The translations under genes were made by a program, and so were the position numbers. The notes under the pieces were generated by a model. The model saw only the letters and a list, made by a program, of their open reading frames with translations. It did not search any database and was not told the origin of the DNA. 64,000 bases of DNA, from contig JBFHFS010000005.1 of NCBI GenBank assembly GCA_041583495.1, positions 62,001 through 126,000 on the forward strand. Reading direction: 5' to 3'. Each line of letters begins with the position of its first letter. Within the stretch, counting starts at the first letter, position 1. The stretch comes from JBFHFS01 sp041583495 (lineage in GTDB: Bacteria > Bacteroidota > Bacteroidia > Bacteroidales > Marinilabiliaceae). Below, one piece after another: positions 19,615 to 29,363 of this stretch.

Positions 19615-19933
19615 GATTGTAGTAAATGGTGTATGACTTAAATTGCAGAGAATTGAGTTATATATGGAATTTTATGTTGATTTGGAATGAAGGCAGGGAC
19701 AAAAAGCAACAGGCAATCAAAATTATTGACTGGAAACATTTTAAGGTAAAACAGGGGTGGTAAAAATGAATAAGCCAGGCTTTTTTTGAAAATATTGAGA
19801 ATTAGATGGTTTTCAAAACATCCCAGGTTACGATTTCGATATTGGAAGGACAACACGACTCTCAAATTGAACCCAGCATCTATGGGTTCAGAATTTACTT
19901 TCAGTTAGAATTTTCTCATTCGTATTCTATGTA

Positions 19934-19963
19934 GGTAAACCCGGGGAAGGTTAAGGGTTTACC
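19934..19963 (+). terminator. Hairpin downstream of the redox pair
   Basis: GGTAAACCC at 19934-19942 pairs perfectly with GGGTTTACC at 19955-19963 around a 12-base loop. No T tract follows and the distance from the stop at 19614 is over 300 bp, so it may instead be an operator-like inverted repeat. Confidence 0.3.
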
Positions 19964-20027
19964 ATGAGCGGTTGTGGCGGTTATTATTTATGTTTCTAAA
20001 ATCTATTTTTCAATAGTCAATTTCCTG

Positions 20028-20043
20028 TCCCGCCATAGCGGGA
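20028..20043. repeat. Short perfect hairpin TCCCGC-CATA-GCGGGA
   Basis: A six-base stem with a four-base loop, extendable by a G-T and a T-A pair. Such small GC-rich hairpins are often dispersed in genomes, and here it sits in otherwise AT-rich DNA. Function not evident. Confidence 0.3.
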
Positions 20044-20138
20044 TAACTTGTCTCGATTTTTAGGGGGCTCGTTTTATCAAATCAGCCGACCGAACTTAAC
20101 CTTGGAAAAGGTAAAAAAACATTAATTAGGACAGCAAC

Positions 20139-20241
20139 GTTTTTTTTTATTAAAAAAACAAAAAAAATGCAGGGTATTTTGATGTTCAAAGTACTTAATA
20201 ATAAAGGCGATTGCATGCACAATCAAAAACTACATATATAG
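20139..20241 (+). pseudogene. Relic of a fecR promoter region and first codons
   Basis: This stretch aligns with 30303-30409, the region before and at the start of the intact fecR-type gene. Bases 20172-20197 are identical to 30338-30363 (26 bases), similarity extends upstream through a T-run and A-run, and downstream an ATG at 20215 encodes MHNQKLHIY-like codons before a TAG at 20239, against MHNKKLHRF in the intact gene. It is therefore the leader and start of a second anti-sigma gene, the remainder being gone. The preserved 26-base block may be a regulatory element of such genes. Confidence 0.7.
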
Positions 20242-20339
20242 CCGAACTTGCAACTTTGACATAGCCTTTTTAATTAACTTCTTTGGAAGTCAGTAGATAA
20301 ATAAATTTTTTTCATAAAACTGTAAAAACTGTTTCACAC

Positions 20340-23048
20340 ATGCAAATATATAAAACCCTCATCTTAGCGATTCTGTTCTTGTTCCACGTCTTTGCTGTGG
20401 CCGAGATTCCGCCGCCGAATCGGGCAGCCCCCGCCGTTACGATTTCTTTCGTGAGCCCCGCCTCCGGCGCCACTTATGACATCGGTGCCTGCATCCCTTT
20501 GCAGGTTGAAATTAAACCATCAACCGATGCGCCAGCTACTACCGTACGTTATTATGACGGACCATCACTCATCGGAAATGTCGGAGCACCTTACCACTTC
20601 ACCTGGACTACCACAACACGGGGTATGCACACCCTCCGAGCTGTGGTGGTGGATGCAAACGGAGTGGAGACGCCTAGTCAAAAGGTTCAGGTGACAATAA
20701 ACGATCCAACTCCGCCGGTTGATCTGGCAAACGAGGTCGATAAATACAATTTCACCTTTGACACACTAGGCAAAGATGCCTTCGATTCCATGCCATTGGG
20801 CAACGGCGACATTTCACTCAACGTATGGACATATCCCAACGGCGATGTAGGTCTCTTGATTGGCAAGTTGGACGCTTTTGCACAAACCGGCGATGGGATC
20901 GGTCCAAACAGTTGTTTCAGTTTGAGAAAAATCGGACAGGTGCGGATTAGTTTGGAGCCGTCAATTTTAAAGGAGGCCTTCGACGCCGGGAGATATAAGC
21001 AAACCCTTGTTATGAGCGAGGCTGCCATCCATATTGGGGATGGGGACAGCGAGCTCAAAGTGTGGGTAGATAAGAATCGATCGGTTATTCATACCGAATT
21101 GTCTGCCAACCAGGAAGTGTCCATGACAGTCAAAAATGACTCCTGGAGAACACAAGTTGTAAAGGGTGAGCACGAGGCAGATATCGTTTTTCCCGATCAG
21201 CCGAATCAGCTAATCTGGTGCTATCACGAACCGCGAACAACAACTTCATACCGTGGAAAATCCGAAGGAGAAATCATCAAGCAAAACCTTCCGGGCGCAG
21301 AATACTTGCCGCGTTACACAACGGTTACCTTCGGTGCCCTGATCGAAGGTGAAGGACTGACCTCCGTTGATTCAATGACGTTGCGTTCGAAAAGAGGGAG
21401 CTACTGCAGGGCAGATATCAACGTGTTGAGATACTCCAGGGAAAATGAGGCTACGCCGAAGAAATGGCTCCCCCTCATCAAGGCGCAGGCGGAGAAAAGT
21501 AAGGCTGTAGATCTCAATACCGCCTGGGAGGAACATCTCAGCTGGTGGCGCGACTTCTGGGACCGGAGCCGGCTCGTCATTACGGGAGATGAGGATGCAT
21601 GGAGAGTTACCAGCTTTTACCTTCATCAGCGGTTTATCTATGCCTGTCAGACCGGGGGACTGAAGGAGACCTGGCGAATTCCCTTCAACGGAGGGATCTT
21701 CAACGTTGATTTTCAGAATAAGATACTGCCTGGAACCTACCATCCGGTTGGCGTTGGGGTATATCCCAAAGATCCTTCCCTGAGGATGACGGCGGATTTC
21801 CGGTATTGGGGCGCATCGGATAGGTCGCAGAATACCCGTCATACCTATAATCCTATGCTGTTGACGGGCGATTACGACCTTGGGCGTGCCTGGTACCAAT
21901 GGCCTTCGATCGTTTCCCAAAGCTGGGAGCAAAAAGCGAAAGAATATACTGGTTTCGACGATTGCTTTATCATCTCGGGGATCTCGGCCTGGTCAAGTAT
22001 CAAGAAGGCTAACTATATCAGGAGGGGTGATGAATGGCAAAAACGTATTGTCCCGGAAGCTGTTGGGCTCAAAAATGGAGCTGCCTATGGGTACACCACG
22101 GACGTGGCCGATGAATTCCTTCCAGCCATGATAAACTATTACGAGCTGACACGTGACGAGTATTTTCTGACACATTCGCTGCTTCCCTATGCTGAAGGGT
22201 TGTTTCGGTTCTTCGACAAGTTTTATCCCCGCGACAATGAAGGGAAACTGGTTCTCTGGCCGTGTATTCAGTCCGAGGTATACGTACGATATCCGAATGA
22301 CGGTTACGTGCCTATCAACCCGATTGCGGGTGTTGCGCTGATGCGGACACAATTGCCGCGATTGATGGCGTTGGCCTGGCACCCGGGTGTTAAGCCAGAG
22401 GCCCTTGCGTTGTGGAAGCGCGTTCTCAAAGACACGCCACCCATGCCGACGGGGGTTCGTCGAAACGGCAAGCCGGGCCTGATTCCCTATACGGATCACT
22501 ATGACGACGAGTCAAAAAAAACTCAGGGAGCTGATCGGGCAACTCTTTACGCCATTTGGCCCTATCGCGCATACATGTTTCAAGCGGCGGGTACTTCAGA
22601 AAAAGACTATAACCTTGCCGTAAATACCTTGCAGCTCGACGACAACGGCAGCGAATGCTGGCACTATGCTGACTACTGCGCTGCGATTCTTGGTCTTGCT
22701 GACCGGGCTAAAAAAGGGGTGCTTACCCGTGTGTACAGAGGCCGTGATGACAAGGCTTCTGTATATTACAACTTCCCGCCGTTTCAATACAGTCCGTACA
22801 CGGATTATGTTCCGAACATGGAGTCGGGTGGCATAGTACAATCCACGCTACAATACATGCTCTGGAACTGGAAAGGAAACAAAATATTTATTTGCCCCGC
22901 CTGGCCTATAGAATGGGACTGCAAATTTAAATTCCAGGGCCCTAGCAACACCATAGTGCAAGGCCATGTGACCAACGGCGAAGTTACTCTCGACCATGTG
23001 ATCCCGGAATCACGTCGCCATGACATTGTGATCTGTAAACCGCAGTAA
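20340..23048 (+). CDS. Ig-like plus DUF5703/GH95-like glycosidase
   Basis: Secreted protein of 902 residues. A signal peptide ends near residue 22, then a bacterial Ig-like domain covers 33-122 (SPASGATYDIG, later HTLRAVVVDANG). Residues 130-400 match DUF5703, with the typical SMPLGNGDISLNVW opening, and 410-880 form an (alpha/alpha)6 region related to GH95-type alpha-L-fucosidases. Catalytic residues could not be assigned with confidence. DUF5703 proteins are frequent in Bacteroidota PULs but few, if any, have a defined substrate. The gene is clearly richer in G+C than its neighbours: 22321-22380 has 37 of 60 bases G or C, while 16501-16560 has roughly 30 percent. It sits directly behind the fecR relic, which suggests acquisition from another genome. 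Confidence 0.78.
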   Translation: MQIYKTLILAILFLFHVFAVAEIPPPNRAAPAVTISFVSPASGATYDIGACIPLQVEIKPSTDAPATTVRYYDGPSLIGNVGAPYHFTWTTTTRGMHTLRAVVVDANGVETPSQKVQVTINDPTPPVDLANEVDKYNFTFDTLGKDAFDSMPLGNGDISLNVWTYPNGDVGLLIGKLDAFAQTGDGIGPNSCFSLRKIGQVRISLEPSILKEAFDAGRYKQTLVMSEAAIHIGDGDSELKVWVDKNRSVIHTELSANQEVSMTVKNDSWRTQVVKGEHEADIVFPDQPNQLIWCYHEPRTTTSYRGKSEGEIIKQNLPGAEYLPRYTTVTFGALIEGEGLTSVDSMTLRSKRGSYCRADINVLRYSRENEATPKKWLPLIKAQAEKSKAVDLNTAWEEHLSWWRDFWDRSRLVITGDEDAWRVTSFYLHQRFIYACQTGGLKETWRIPFNGGIFNVDFQNKILPGTYHPVGVGVYPKDPSLRMTADFRYWGASDRSQNTRHTYNPMLLTGDYDLGRAWYQWPSIVSQSWEQKAKEYTGFDDCFIISGISAWSSIKKANYIRRGDEWQKRIVPEAVGLKNGAAYGYTTDVADEFLPAMINYYELTRDEYFLTHSLLPYAEGLFRFFDKFYPRDNEGKLVLWPCIQSEVYVRYPNDGYVPINPIAGVALMRTQLPRLMALAWHPGVKPEALALWKRVLKDTPPMPTGVRRNGKPGLIPYTDHYDDESKKTQGADRATLYAIWPYRAYMFQAAGTSEKDYNLAVNTLQLDDNGSECWHYADYCAAILGLADRAKKGVLTRVYRGRDDKASVYYNFPPFQYSPYTDYVPNMESGGIVQSTLQYMLWNWKGNKIFICPAWPIEWDCKFKFQGPSNTIVQGHVTNGEVTLDHVIPESRRHDIVICKPQ

Positions 23049-23286
23049 GGATTTCCGGGGGCGCAGGACGCAGGGTACAAATATTATTCGTTCATAAAGA
23101 GAACTGTTTTTTGTCAGGTACTAACCCGATTGGAAAGAACCTTGATGGGCTTATCAAGTTGGGATAAAAACAAAGAGAGGAAATAAAAATGAGAACCAAC
23201 ATTAGTCACAGATGAATAGCTTTTGTTCACAAACCGAATAAAATTTGGATTGAAAAACTCAATTTGAATATTTTATGATTTAAGAT
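23049..23286. other. Intergenic gap, 238 bp
   Basis: AT-rich, no gene seen. An A/G-rich stretch near 23170-23190 and no clear promoter. Base composition drops back to the locus average straight after the stop at 23048, marking the downstream edge of the GC-rich block. Confidence 0.3.
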
Positions 23287-23406
23287 ATGAACAGAATTAA
23301 GCAGTTTAAAAAAACCTTAAACAGATCAACCTCAATCGGGGATATTAATAATACCTCATTATATGGTAAAATTTCTCAATGGGGGCTGCCTTTCTTTTTA
23401 AAAAAA

Positions 23407-25863
23407 ATGAGATTTTATAGGGTTCTTTGGCCTATTTTGCTTTCAAGCATAATATTATCCTGTAGTGTAGGGCCAAAATATCAAGGGCCACAAGTTATTT
23501 CCAATGGGAGTTATTTATTACCTAACGGATGGAAGCTTTCACCAGCTGGAAAAGAGATTAGTTTAGGTGGATTACCATTAAATATAGTACTTGTACCAAA
23601 TACTCATTATGCTGTTGTGACAAGTAATGGATATACAGAACATTTCATTGCTTTAATAGATTTGAATACTGAACAGATGGTTGACCGACATTTAATAGAG
23701 CAAGGTTGGATGGGGCTGGCTGCTAGTAATGATGGGAAGCATGTATATGCATCTTCAGGCGGTAACGATCAGATTCTGATTTTTAATATAGAAAAAGAAA
23801 AGTTGAAACAGGTAAGGAAAATCTCTCTTCCAATTGGCACGTTTCCGGCTGGATTAAGTCTTGGTTCTGATAATGGATATTTATATGTGGTTGGTAATCA
23901 TAGTAATATGCTTTTTCGGATAAACTTAGCATCAGATCAGATTATGTCATCCTGGGAAGTAGGAACAACCCCTTATAGTTGTGTAATATCATCAGATTCA
24001 AATACTGCATTTGTCAGCAACTGGGGAGAAAATTCTGTGTCTGTTGTGGATTTGACCAAAGAAAAGGAAGCTGAAAAGATTATTGTTAAGAATCATCCCA
24101 ATGATATAGTTATCAATAGTGCCGGGAATTATTTGTATGTGGCTTGTGCAAACTGGAATATTGTTAGTGTTATTGATTTGAAAAACAATAAAGTGATTGA
24201 AGAAATTGAAATAGCACTATACCCAGGATCCCCTCCGGGAAGCACGCCTAATGCTCTTGCCTTAAGCCCTGATGGTCATAAATTGTTTGTTGCAAATGCT
24301 GATAACAATTGTCTTGCAGTAATAGATATCTCAAATCCAGTTAAAAGCAATCCACTTGGTTTTATTCCAACAGGCTGGTATCCAACTGCGGTTGCTGTCT
24401 CAGATACAGGAGAGAAAATTATCGTTGCCAACGGCAAAGGAAGCATGTCTTATCCAAGTGGTGATACTAGCAAAGGACTTGCAGGTGAAAGAATTCATGA
24501 ATTATTAGAAGGGACTCTTTCATTCATTGACATGCCAGACAAGCGGCAGTTAGATTTATTTTCTAAGCAAGTTTATAGTAACACGCCATATCGGAACAAA
24601 AATAAGTCCCTTCCTTCACTTCCTTTTGCGTTGGGAGACAACAGTCCCATTAAATATGTTTTTTATATTATTAAAGAGAACCGGACGTATGACCAAATCT
24701 TTGGGGATATGGAAATTGGTAATGGTGATCCGGCATATTGCTACTTCCCGGAAGAGGTAACACCGAATCATCATGCATTGGCCAGGAATTTCGTTTTATT
24801 TGATAATTTTTATCATGATGCCGAAGTAAGTATGGATGGTCATTTTTGGAGTACCGCTGCATATGCCACAGATTATGTCGAAAAGTTTTGGCCAAGTAGC
24901 TATAGTGGGCAGGGAAACCCTAGAATTCCAGTCCATGAGGATTCAATTGCATACCCAAGCAGTGGATTTTTATGGGATCTATGCGCTGAGAAGGGAATTA
25001 CCTATCGCAGTTATGGCGAATTTGCCCGGATATGGATTCCCACAGGGAATGAAAAATATCCCTCCCTGGAAACTCTAGAAACACAACAGTTCTCATGGTC
25101 AGAAGAAGATTATAAGAGAGGGATGAAGATTCGACCTGCTACCCGCAGCTTAGAAGGACATTATAATACTGAATATGCCGGGTCTGATTATATTCAAGGT
25201 ATGTCTGATCGTACCCGGTTTAAAATTTGGGTAAAAGAGTTTCACCAGTTTATTAAAGAAGGTGACATGCCTAAGTTTACGGTACTCTCCCTGCCGGGTG
25301 ATCATCTACTCGGTACACGGCCCGGGGTTCAAACACCCAACGCGATGATGGCAGAAAATGATTTAGTATTAGGGAAAATGATAGAAGAGATTAGTCATAG
25401 CCCTTTTTGGGATCAAACGGCCATCTTCGTAATAGAAGATGATCCTCAGAATGGCCCTGATCATGTGGATTGCCATCGCACAGTAGCTTTGGTAATTAGT
25501 CCGTATACTCAACAAGGGATTGTAGACAACACTATGTATTCATCATCGAGTATGTTAAGGACCATGGAAGAAATATTAGGATTGCCTCCTCTCACCCAGT
25601 ACGATGCATCCGCAACTCCCATGTGGAACGCATTCAAATCAGATCCTGATTTTACGTCATACAATGCATTAACGAATCGTGTACCTCTTGATGAATTAAA
25701 TTCAGAAACGGCGTATGGTGCACAAAAGTCCTTAGAATTGACATTAGACCAGGCTGATAGTGCCCCCGATGATGAATATAATAGAATATTGTGGAAAGCA
25801 ATAATGGGTGAAGACAAACCAATACCACCTGGAAAACGAGCGGCATTTGTTATTAGCTATTGA
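23407..25863 (+). CDS. YncE-type beta-propeller fused to PF04185-like phosphoesterase (lipoprotein)
   Basis: The frame is open from 23287, but the ATG at 23407 starts a lipoprotein leader (MRFYRVLWPILLSS, lipobox ILSC). Residues about 85-400 (long numbering) are YVTN/YncE beta-propeller repeats, seen as recurring D-x-x-N-N-x-V-x-V-I-D patterns. From about 455 (YIIKENRTYDQIFGDM) follows a phosphoesterase of the alkaline-phosphatase-like superfamily, with EDDPQNGPDHVDCHR supplying candidate metal ligands and a final part on choosing substrates. This two-domain plan occurs widely in Bacteroidota. The family includes phospholipase C-type and acid phosphatases, so a phosphodiester or phosphomonoester on a glycan or lipid is possible; no substrate is proved. 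Confidence 0.82.
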   Translation: MRFYRVLWPILLSSIILSCSVGPKYQGPQVISNGSYLLPNGWKLSPAGKEISLGGLPLNIVLVPNTHYAVVTSNGYTEHFIALIDLNTEQMVDRHLIEQGWMGLAASNDGKHVYASSGGNDQILIFNIEKEKLKQVRKISLPIGTFPAGLSLGSDNGYLYVVGNHSNMLFRINLASDQIMSSWEVGTTPYSCVISSDSNTAFVSNWGENSVSVVDLTKEKEAEKIIVKNHPNDIVINSAGNYLYVACANWNIVSVIDLKNNKVIEEIEIALYPGSPPGSTPNALALSPDGHKLFVANADNNCLAVIDISNPVKSNPLGFIPTGWYPTAVAVSDTGEKIIVANGKGSMSYPSGDTSKGLAGERIHELLEGTLSFIDMPDKRQLDLFSKQVYSNTPYRNKNKSLPSLPFALGDNSPIKYVFYIIKENRTYDQIFGDMEIGNGDPAYCYFPEEVTPNHHALARNFVLFDNFYHDAEVSMDGHFWSTAAYATDYVEKFWPSSYSGQGNPRIPVHEDSIAYPSSGFLWDLCAEKGITYRSYGEFARIWIPTGNEKYPSLETLETQQFSWSEEDYKRGMKIRPATRSLEGHYNTEYAGSDYIQGMSDRTRFKIWVKEFHQFIKEGDMPKFTVLSLPGDHLLGTRPGVQTPNAMMAENDLVLGKMIEEISHSPFWDQTAIFVIEDDPQNGPDHVDCHRTVALVISPYTQQGIVDNTMYSSSSMLRTMEEILGLPPLTQYDASATPMWNAFKSDPDFTSYNALTNRVPLDELNSETAYGAQKSLELTLDQADSAPDDEYNRILWKAIMGEDKPIPPGKRAAFVISY

Positions 25864-25971
25864 GGTTTTAAAACACTAAGCCAAAATTACTTCAAAAACG
25901 GCAGTTTGGGAAACCGTTGGAAAGCACCAAGGTGAAAGTGAATATTTTTGCCATTAATTTAAATTATTAGA

Positions 25972-27333
25972 ATGAAGAAATTATTGCTGTTACCATTCAT
26001 CATCGTAATTTTTAATTTTAACGTATGTTCACAGAACAGGTATGATGATCGTCAAAACCGCACCGAGTGGTTTCGTGAAGCTCGCTTCGGCATGTTTATT
26101 CACTGGGGAATTTATTCTATTCCTGCACGTGGCGAGTGGGTTCGTAACCAGGAGAAAATGACACTGGAAGATTATCAAGCTTATTTCGACAGCTTTGATC
26201 CGATAGATTACAATCCCAAAGAATGGGCAAAAATTGCCAGGCAGGCAGGAATGAAATATGTAGTGCTTACTGCAAAACACCATGATGGTTTTTGTCTTTT
26301 CGACAGTAAATACACCGATTATAAAGCCACCAATACACCTGCCAAACGGGATTTGATAAGGGAATATGTAGATGCATTACGGGAAGAAGGGTTAAAAATT
26401 GGATTTTATTATTCCCTCATTGACTGGCATCATAAAGATTATCCTGTAGTAGGAAACCATCCGATGGTTGGGAACAAAGAATTTGAAGAGCAAAAGAAAA
26501 ACTACAACTGGAAGAATTATACCGATTATATGTACAACCAGGTTGAAGAACTGGTGACCAATTACGGTAAAATTGATATTCTTTGGTTTGATTATTCGTT
26601 TGGAGACTACAAAGGTGAAAAGTGGGGAGCAACCAAACTAATCAACATGGTGAAAAAATATCAGCCCCAGATTATAATCGACAACCGGTTGGGTGGCAAT
26701 ATGGAAACTGAGCATCCCGAAATCTGGGCAGGTGATTTTGAAGGTCCCGAACAAATCATCCCTTCAGAAACCATACTGGACGAATTGGGACGGTCTATAC
26801 CGTGGGAGTCTTGTATTACACTAAATACTGCCTGGGGTTATAAAAAAGATAACAATTACAAATCAGCCACTGATATCATTCGTACCCTGGTAAATTGTGT
26901 AAGCAAAAACGGGAATCTCCTGCTGAATGTTGGCCCGGATGCCCGAGGAAATATTCCGGTAAAATCTATTGAAATCCTTCATGAAGTCGGCGAATGGATG
27001 AAGTATAACAGTGAAAGCATTTATGGATGTGGGCCATCCCAGTTCCCGAAACCCGAATGGGGATGGTATACCCAAAAGGGAAACAACCTTTATGCGCATA
27101 TTCTTGAACCTAACATCGGACAATTCTACCTGAAACACATGATGGGCAAAGTAGAAAAAGGAAGTTTGCTTTTTGATGGCTCTGAGGTGTTGTTGTCCAA
27201 ATTCTGGAATGGAGAAAACAAATCTTTTGTCGCAAAAGACGACCTCTTTATGAATTTTGGAAAACCAATACAGTTAACTTATCCATTGCCTGATTCGCGA
27301 AATACGGTAGTGAAATTGGAGTTGATAAAATGA
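25972..27333 (+). CDS. GH29 alpha-L-fucosidase-like enzyme
   Basis: Secreted, 453 residues, signal peptide ending near VCSQ. It is the most canonical GH29 of the window: FIHWG at 42-46, AKHHDGF at 101-107, and nucleophile Asp207 in LWFDYS. A short beta-sandwich closes the protein from about 360. It has no carbohydrate-binding domain, which suggests action on oligosaccharides in the periplasm. The layout fits the broad-specificity subgroup, retaining alpha-L-fucosidases. A DUF4380-like gene follows after 48 bp. Confidence 0.92.
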   Translation: MKKLLLLPFIIVIFNFNVCSQNRYDDRQNRTEWFREARFGMFIHWGIYSIPARGEWVRNQEKMTLEDYQAYFDSFDPIDYNPKEWAKIARQAGMKYVVLTAKHHDGFCLFDSKYTDYKATNTPAKRDLIREYVDALREEGLKIGFYYSLIDWHHKDYPVVGNHPMVGNKEFEEQKKNYNWKNYTDYMYNQVEELVTNYGKIDILWFDYSFGDYKGEKWGATKLINMVKKYQPQIIIDNRLGGNMETEHPEIWAGDFEGPEQIIPSETILDELGRSIPWESCITLNTAWGYKKDNNYKSATDIIRTLVNCVSKNGNLLLNVGPDARGNIPVKSIEILHEVGEWMKYNSESIYGCGPSQFPKPEWGWYTQKGNNLYAHILEPNIGQFYLKHMMGKVEKGSLLFDGSEVLLSKFWNGENKSFVAKDDLFMNFGKPIQLTYPLPDSRNTVVKLELIK

Positions 27334-27381
27334 ATAACCCAAAAATGACTTTTTTATGAATAAAACGCAATTTATTATACG

Positions 27382-28356
27382 ATGAAAATATTTCTTCTAA
27401 ATTTTTTTTGGGGAGTAATCTTTTTATTGTTTGAAATCAGCCCAATCGCTGCTCAGGTTGAAAAAACAAGCTATCGTGGGTGGAGCGATTGTTACCGTCT
27501 TTCAAATAAACAGTGTGAAGTAATTATTGGTGCTTCATGCGGAGGACGGGTGTTGTTGTTCAGTTTGAACGGAAAAAATATCATTTACGAAAACCAGGAG
27601 CAGGATGGAAAGTCATTGAAGAATTGGGAACAAGAACGATTTGACCCTGATGCAGGAAGGTTCGATTTGGGACCTGAACGAGCGACTCATCCAATACATG
27701 ATCTAACCTGGATGGGCAAATGGGATGCTGAAATTATAGACGAGCAGACACTACGGTTAACTTCAGTAAACGACACTCTTTTTGGCTTGAAAAATATTAG
27801 GGAATTCAAGCTTCACAAAGATTCTGCAGCTTTAGCTGTTTTGCAAACAGCAATTAATATAACCAATAAACCTTTGACTCGCCATTTTTGGGGACGAACA
27901 TTGGTAAAACCCAGAGGCACTTTGTTTATGCCGGTTAATCCACATAGTCGTTTTGAACACGGGTGGGGCAGGTTTTTATGGGATCCCAACCGGATTGAAT
28001 CGTCTTCCGCAATTGATGACCGAATAAAAATTCAGCGTTTAATTTTCCGTTTTCATGCAGTTGGAACAACAATAAAAGGGGGAACCGATGCAACTAACGG
28101 CTGGATGGTTTATGCTTTAGATGGCATGGTATTTTTAAAGCGTTTTGAAGTTTCAACCGATCAGGATTATTCTGGTAGCGACCACATGACCGGTATTTTT
28201 TACAGCAACGGACGGTTTTGTGAAATAGAACCTTGTGGTCCAACTTATACCTTCGCACCTGGTGATTCGATTGAGTTTACCGAACGATGGGAATTAAAAT
28301 TAATTTCCCCCAAGGAAATAAGGGATGATAAAATCTTTCAATTAATTCACGATTAA
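27382..28356 (+). CDS. Secreted aldose-epimerase-fold protein, DUF4380-like
   Basis: 324 residues with a signal peptide ending near IAAQ. The sequence is nearly all beta: CEVIIGASCGGRVLLFSLNG opens a galactose-mutarotase-like sandwich, with W-G-R, PHSRF and GSDHMTG segments further on. This resembles DUF4380, a family of mutarotase fold without settled function. It may bind or epimerise sugars released by the GH29 just upstream. I recognise the fold by pattern, not by a diagnostic catalytic pair, so the family name is tentative. The end is intact, stopping just ahead of insertion sequence debris. Confidence 0.55.
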   Translation: MKIFLLNFFWGVIFLLFEISPIAAQVEKTSYRGWSDCYRLSNKQCEVIIGASCGGRVLLFSLNGKNIIYENQEQDGKSLKNWEQERFDPDAGRFDLGPERATHPIHDLTWMGKWDAEIIDEQTLRLTSVNDTLFGLKNIREFKLHKDSAALAVLQTAINITNKPLTRHFWGRTLVKPRGTLFMPVNPHSRFEHGWGRFLWDPNRIESSSAIDDRIKIQRLIFRFHAVGTTIKGGTDATNGWMVYALDGMVFLKRFEVSTDQDYSGSDHMTGIFYSNGRFCEIEPCGPTYTFAPGDSIEFTERWELKLISPKEIRDDKIFQLIHD

Positions 28357-28359
28357 TAA

Positions 28360-28486
28360 ATTCGAAATCATTGGTGCCCGCTAATCTGTCACCACCCACG
28401 AAGTCAAAATTAAGGCCTATCTCCTTATGGTGTTCAACGATATCATAAGCTATTTCCTGTTTTCCGCACTTTTTCGGGACGCCCAC
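28360..28486 (-). pseudogene. Fragment of an IS4/IS701-type DDE transposase
   Basis: Read on the minus strand, this stretch encodes VGVPKKCGKQEIAYDIVEHH and then GLNFDFVGGDRLAG. That is the segment around the first catalytic Asp (VGGD or VGAD) in IS4/IS701-like transposases. No start, no ends and no inverted repeats remain. It is a small scrap left by an older insertion beside the one downstream. Confidence 0.45.
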
Positions 28487-28542
28487 GTAACTTGCCGAAA
28501 ATCAAACATTTTTTTAAATTTTGGTGTCCCAAATTTATTACT

Positions 28543-29363
28543 ATGTTTGTTCGAAAGAAAGTAAATGCATCCGGAAGCCTTTCTGTACAGTGGATACAGA
28601 AGGTTCGCGGCAAGTACAAAGTGGTAAAAACCATAGGGTGCGCCACAACACAGCGCAAAATTGAAGAACTGGTCAACTTGGCAAAACAGGAAATAAAAAA
28701 ACTATCTCAACAGCAGGAGTTATTTGAAAGTGAAACAGCTTTAACAGTTGATAAAGTTTTTGCCTCGTTGCAAAATACCAATATAGGTACGGTTGGGCCT
28801 GAAATCATATTTGGGAGGATCTATGAGTACATTGGGTTTGGTGCCATTAAAGAACCGGTGTTTCGTCACCTGGTAATTTCGCGGATAGCTTTTCCCTTGA
28901 GTAAACTTAAAACTGTTGACTATTTATATCGCTATCAAGGCAAAAGTTTTGAGATTGATGCTGTTTATCGGTTTCTTGATAAACTCACCAGCAAGCTTAA
29001 GTCAGTAATACTAAACTTACCGATGTTCGGGTTATTGAAAATTATGGCAATCTATGGCACATTGAACGGGCTTTTCGTATGTCAAAAACAGACCTGAGTA
29101 TAAGACCAGTTTAGCATCGATTAAGACATGGAATCGAAGCTCATATTTGCATTGCATTTACGGCATATTGCATTTATAAGGAGTTGGAAAGGGTCTTAAA
29201 GCAGTAAAAATCAACACTATCCTTAAAACAAGCAGCTTAAGTGACGCATAATATGTATCAAATAACATACATCCTGCCGGGGTCCAAACATACGAAATCC
29301 AGATGGCTACAAATGGATGAGGAGCAATCTGAATTATTCGAAATTATTAACAAACATTTTTAG
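28543..29363 (+). pseudogene. Internally deleted IS1634-type transposase
   Basis: The N-terminal half is intact from the ATG at 28543 (MFVRKKVNASGSLSVQW) to about 29000, ending in YRFLDKLTSKLK. There the frame shifts directly into the C-terminal part, NTKLTDVRVIENYGNLWHIE and RMSKTDLSIRP, so the middle with most of the catalytic core is deleted. A TAG then interrupts HRLRHGIEAH, and further frame changes lead to a last piece at 29247-29363 ending INKHF. The element is dead. It belongs to the IS1634 group of the IS4-like transposases, judged by the NLWHIERAF signature. GGTGTCCCAA occurs in the same orientation at 28523-28532 and 29364-29373, flanking the remnant. Confidence 0.8.

Larger units (their letters stand above)
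19615..20338. other. Long intergenic region with hairpins and a fecR-leader relic
   Basis: This 725 bp gap separates the redox pair from the DUF5703 gene. No credible coding frame is seen on either strand apart from the relic listed separately. Hairpins lie at 19934-19963 and 20028-20043. Poly-A/T runs fill 20139-20168. Between the relic and the ATG at 20340 there is no exact TAnnTTTG promoter; CAACTTTG at 20251-20258 differs by one base. The region looks like a recombination scar where a regulatory cassette was lost or a gene inserted. Confidence 0.55.

Noticed and set aside
20251..20258. CAACTTTG as promoter of the DUF5703 gene
   Set aside because: The first base of TAnnTTTG is missing and no TTTG element stands at the right distance upstream.
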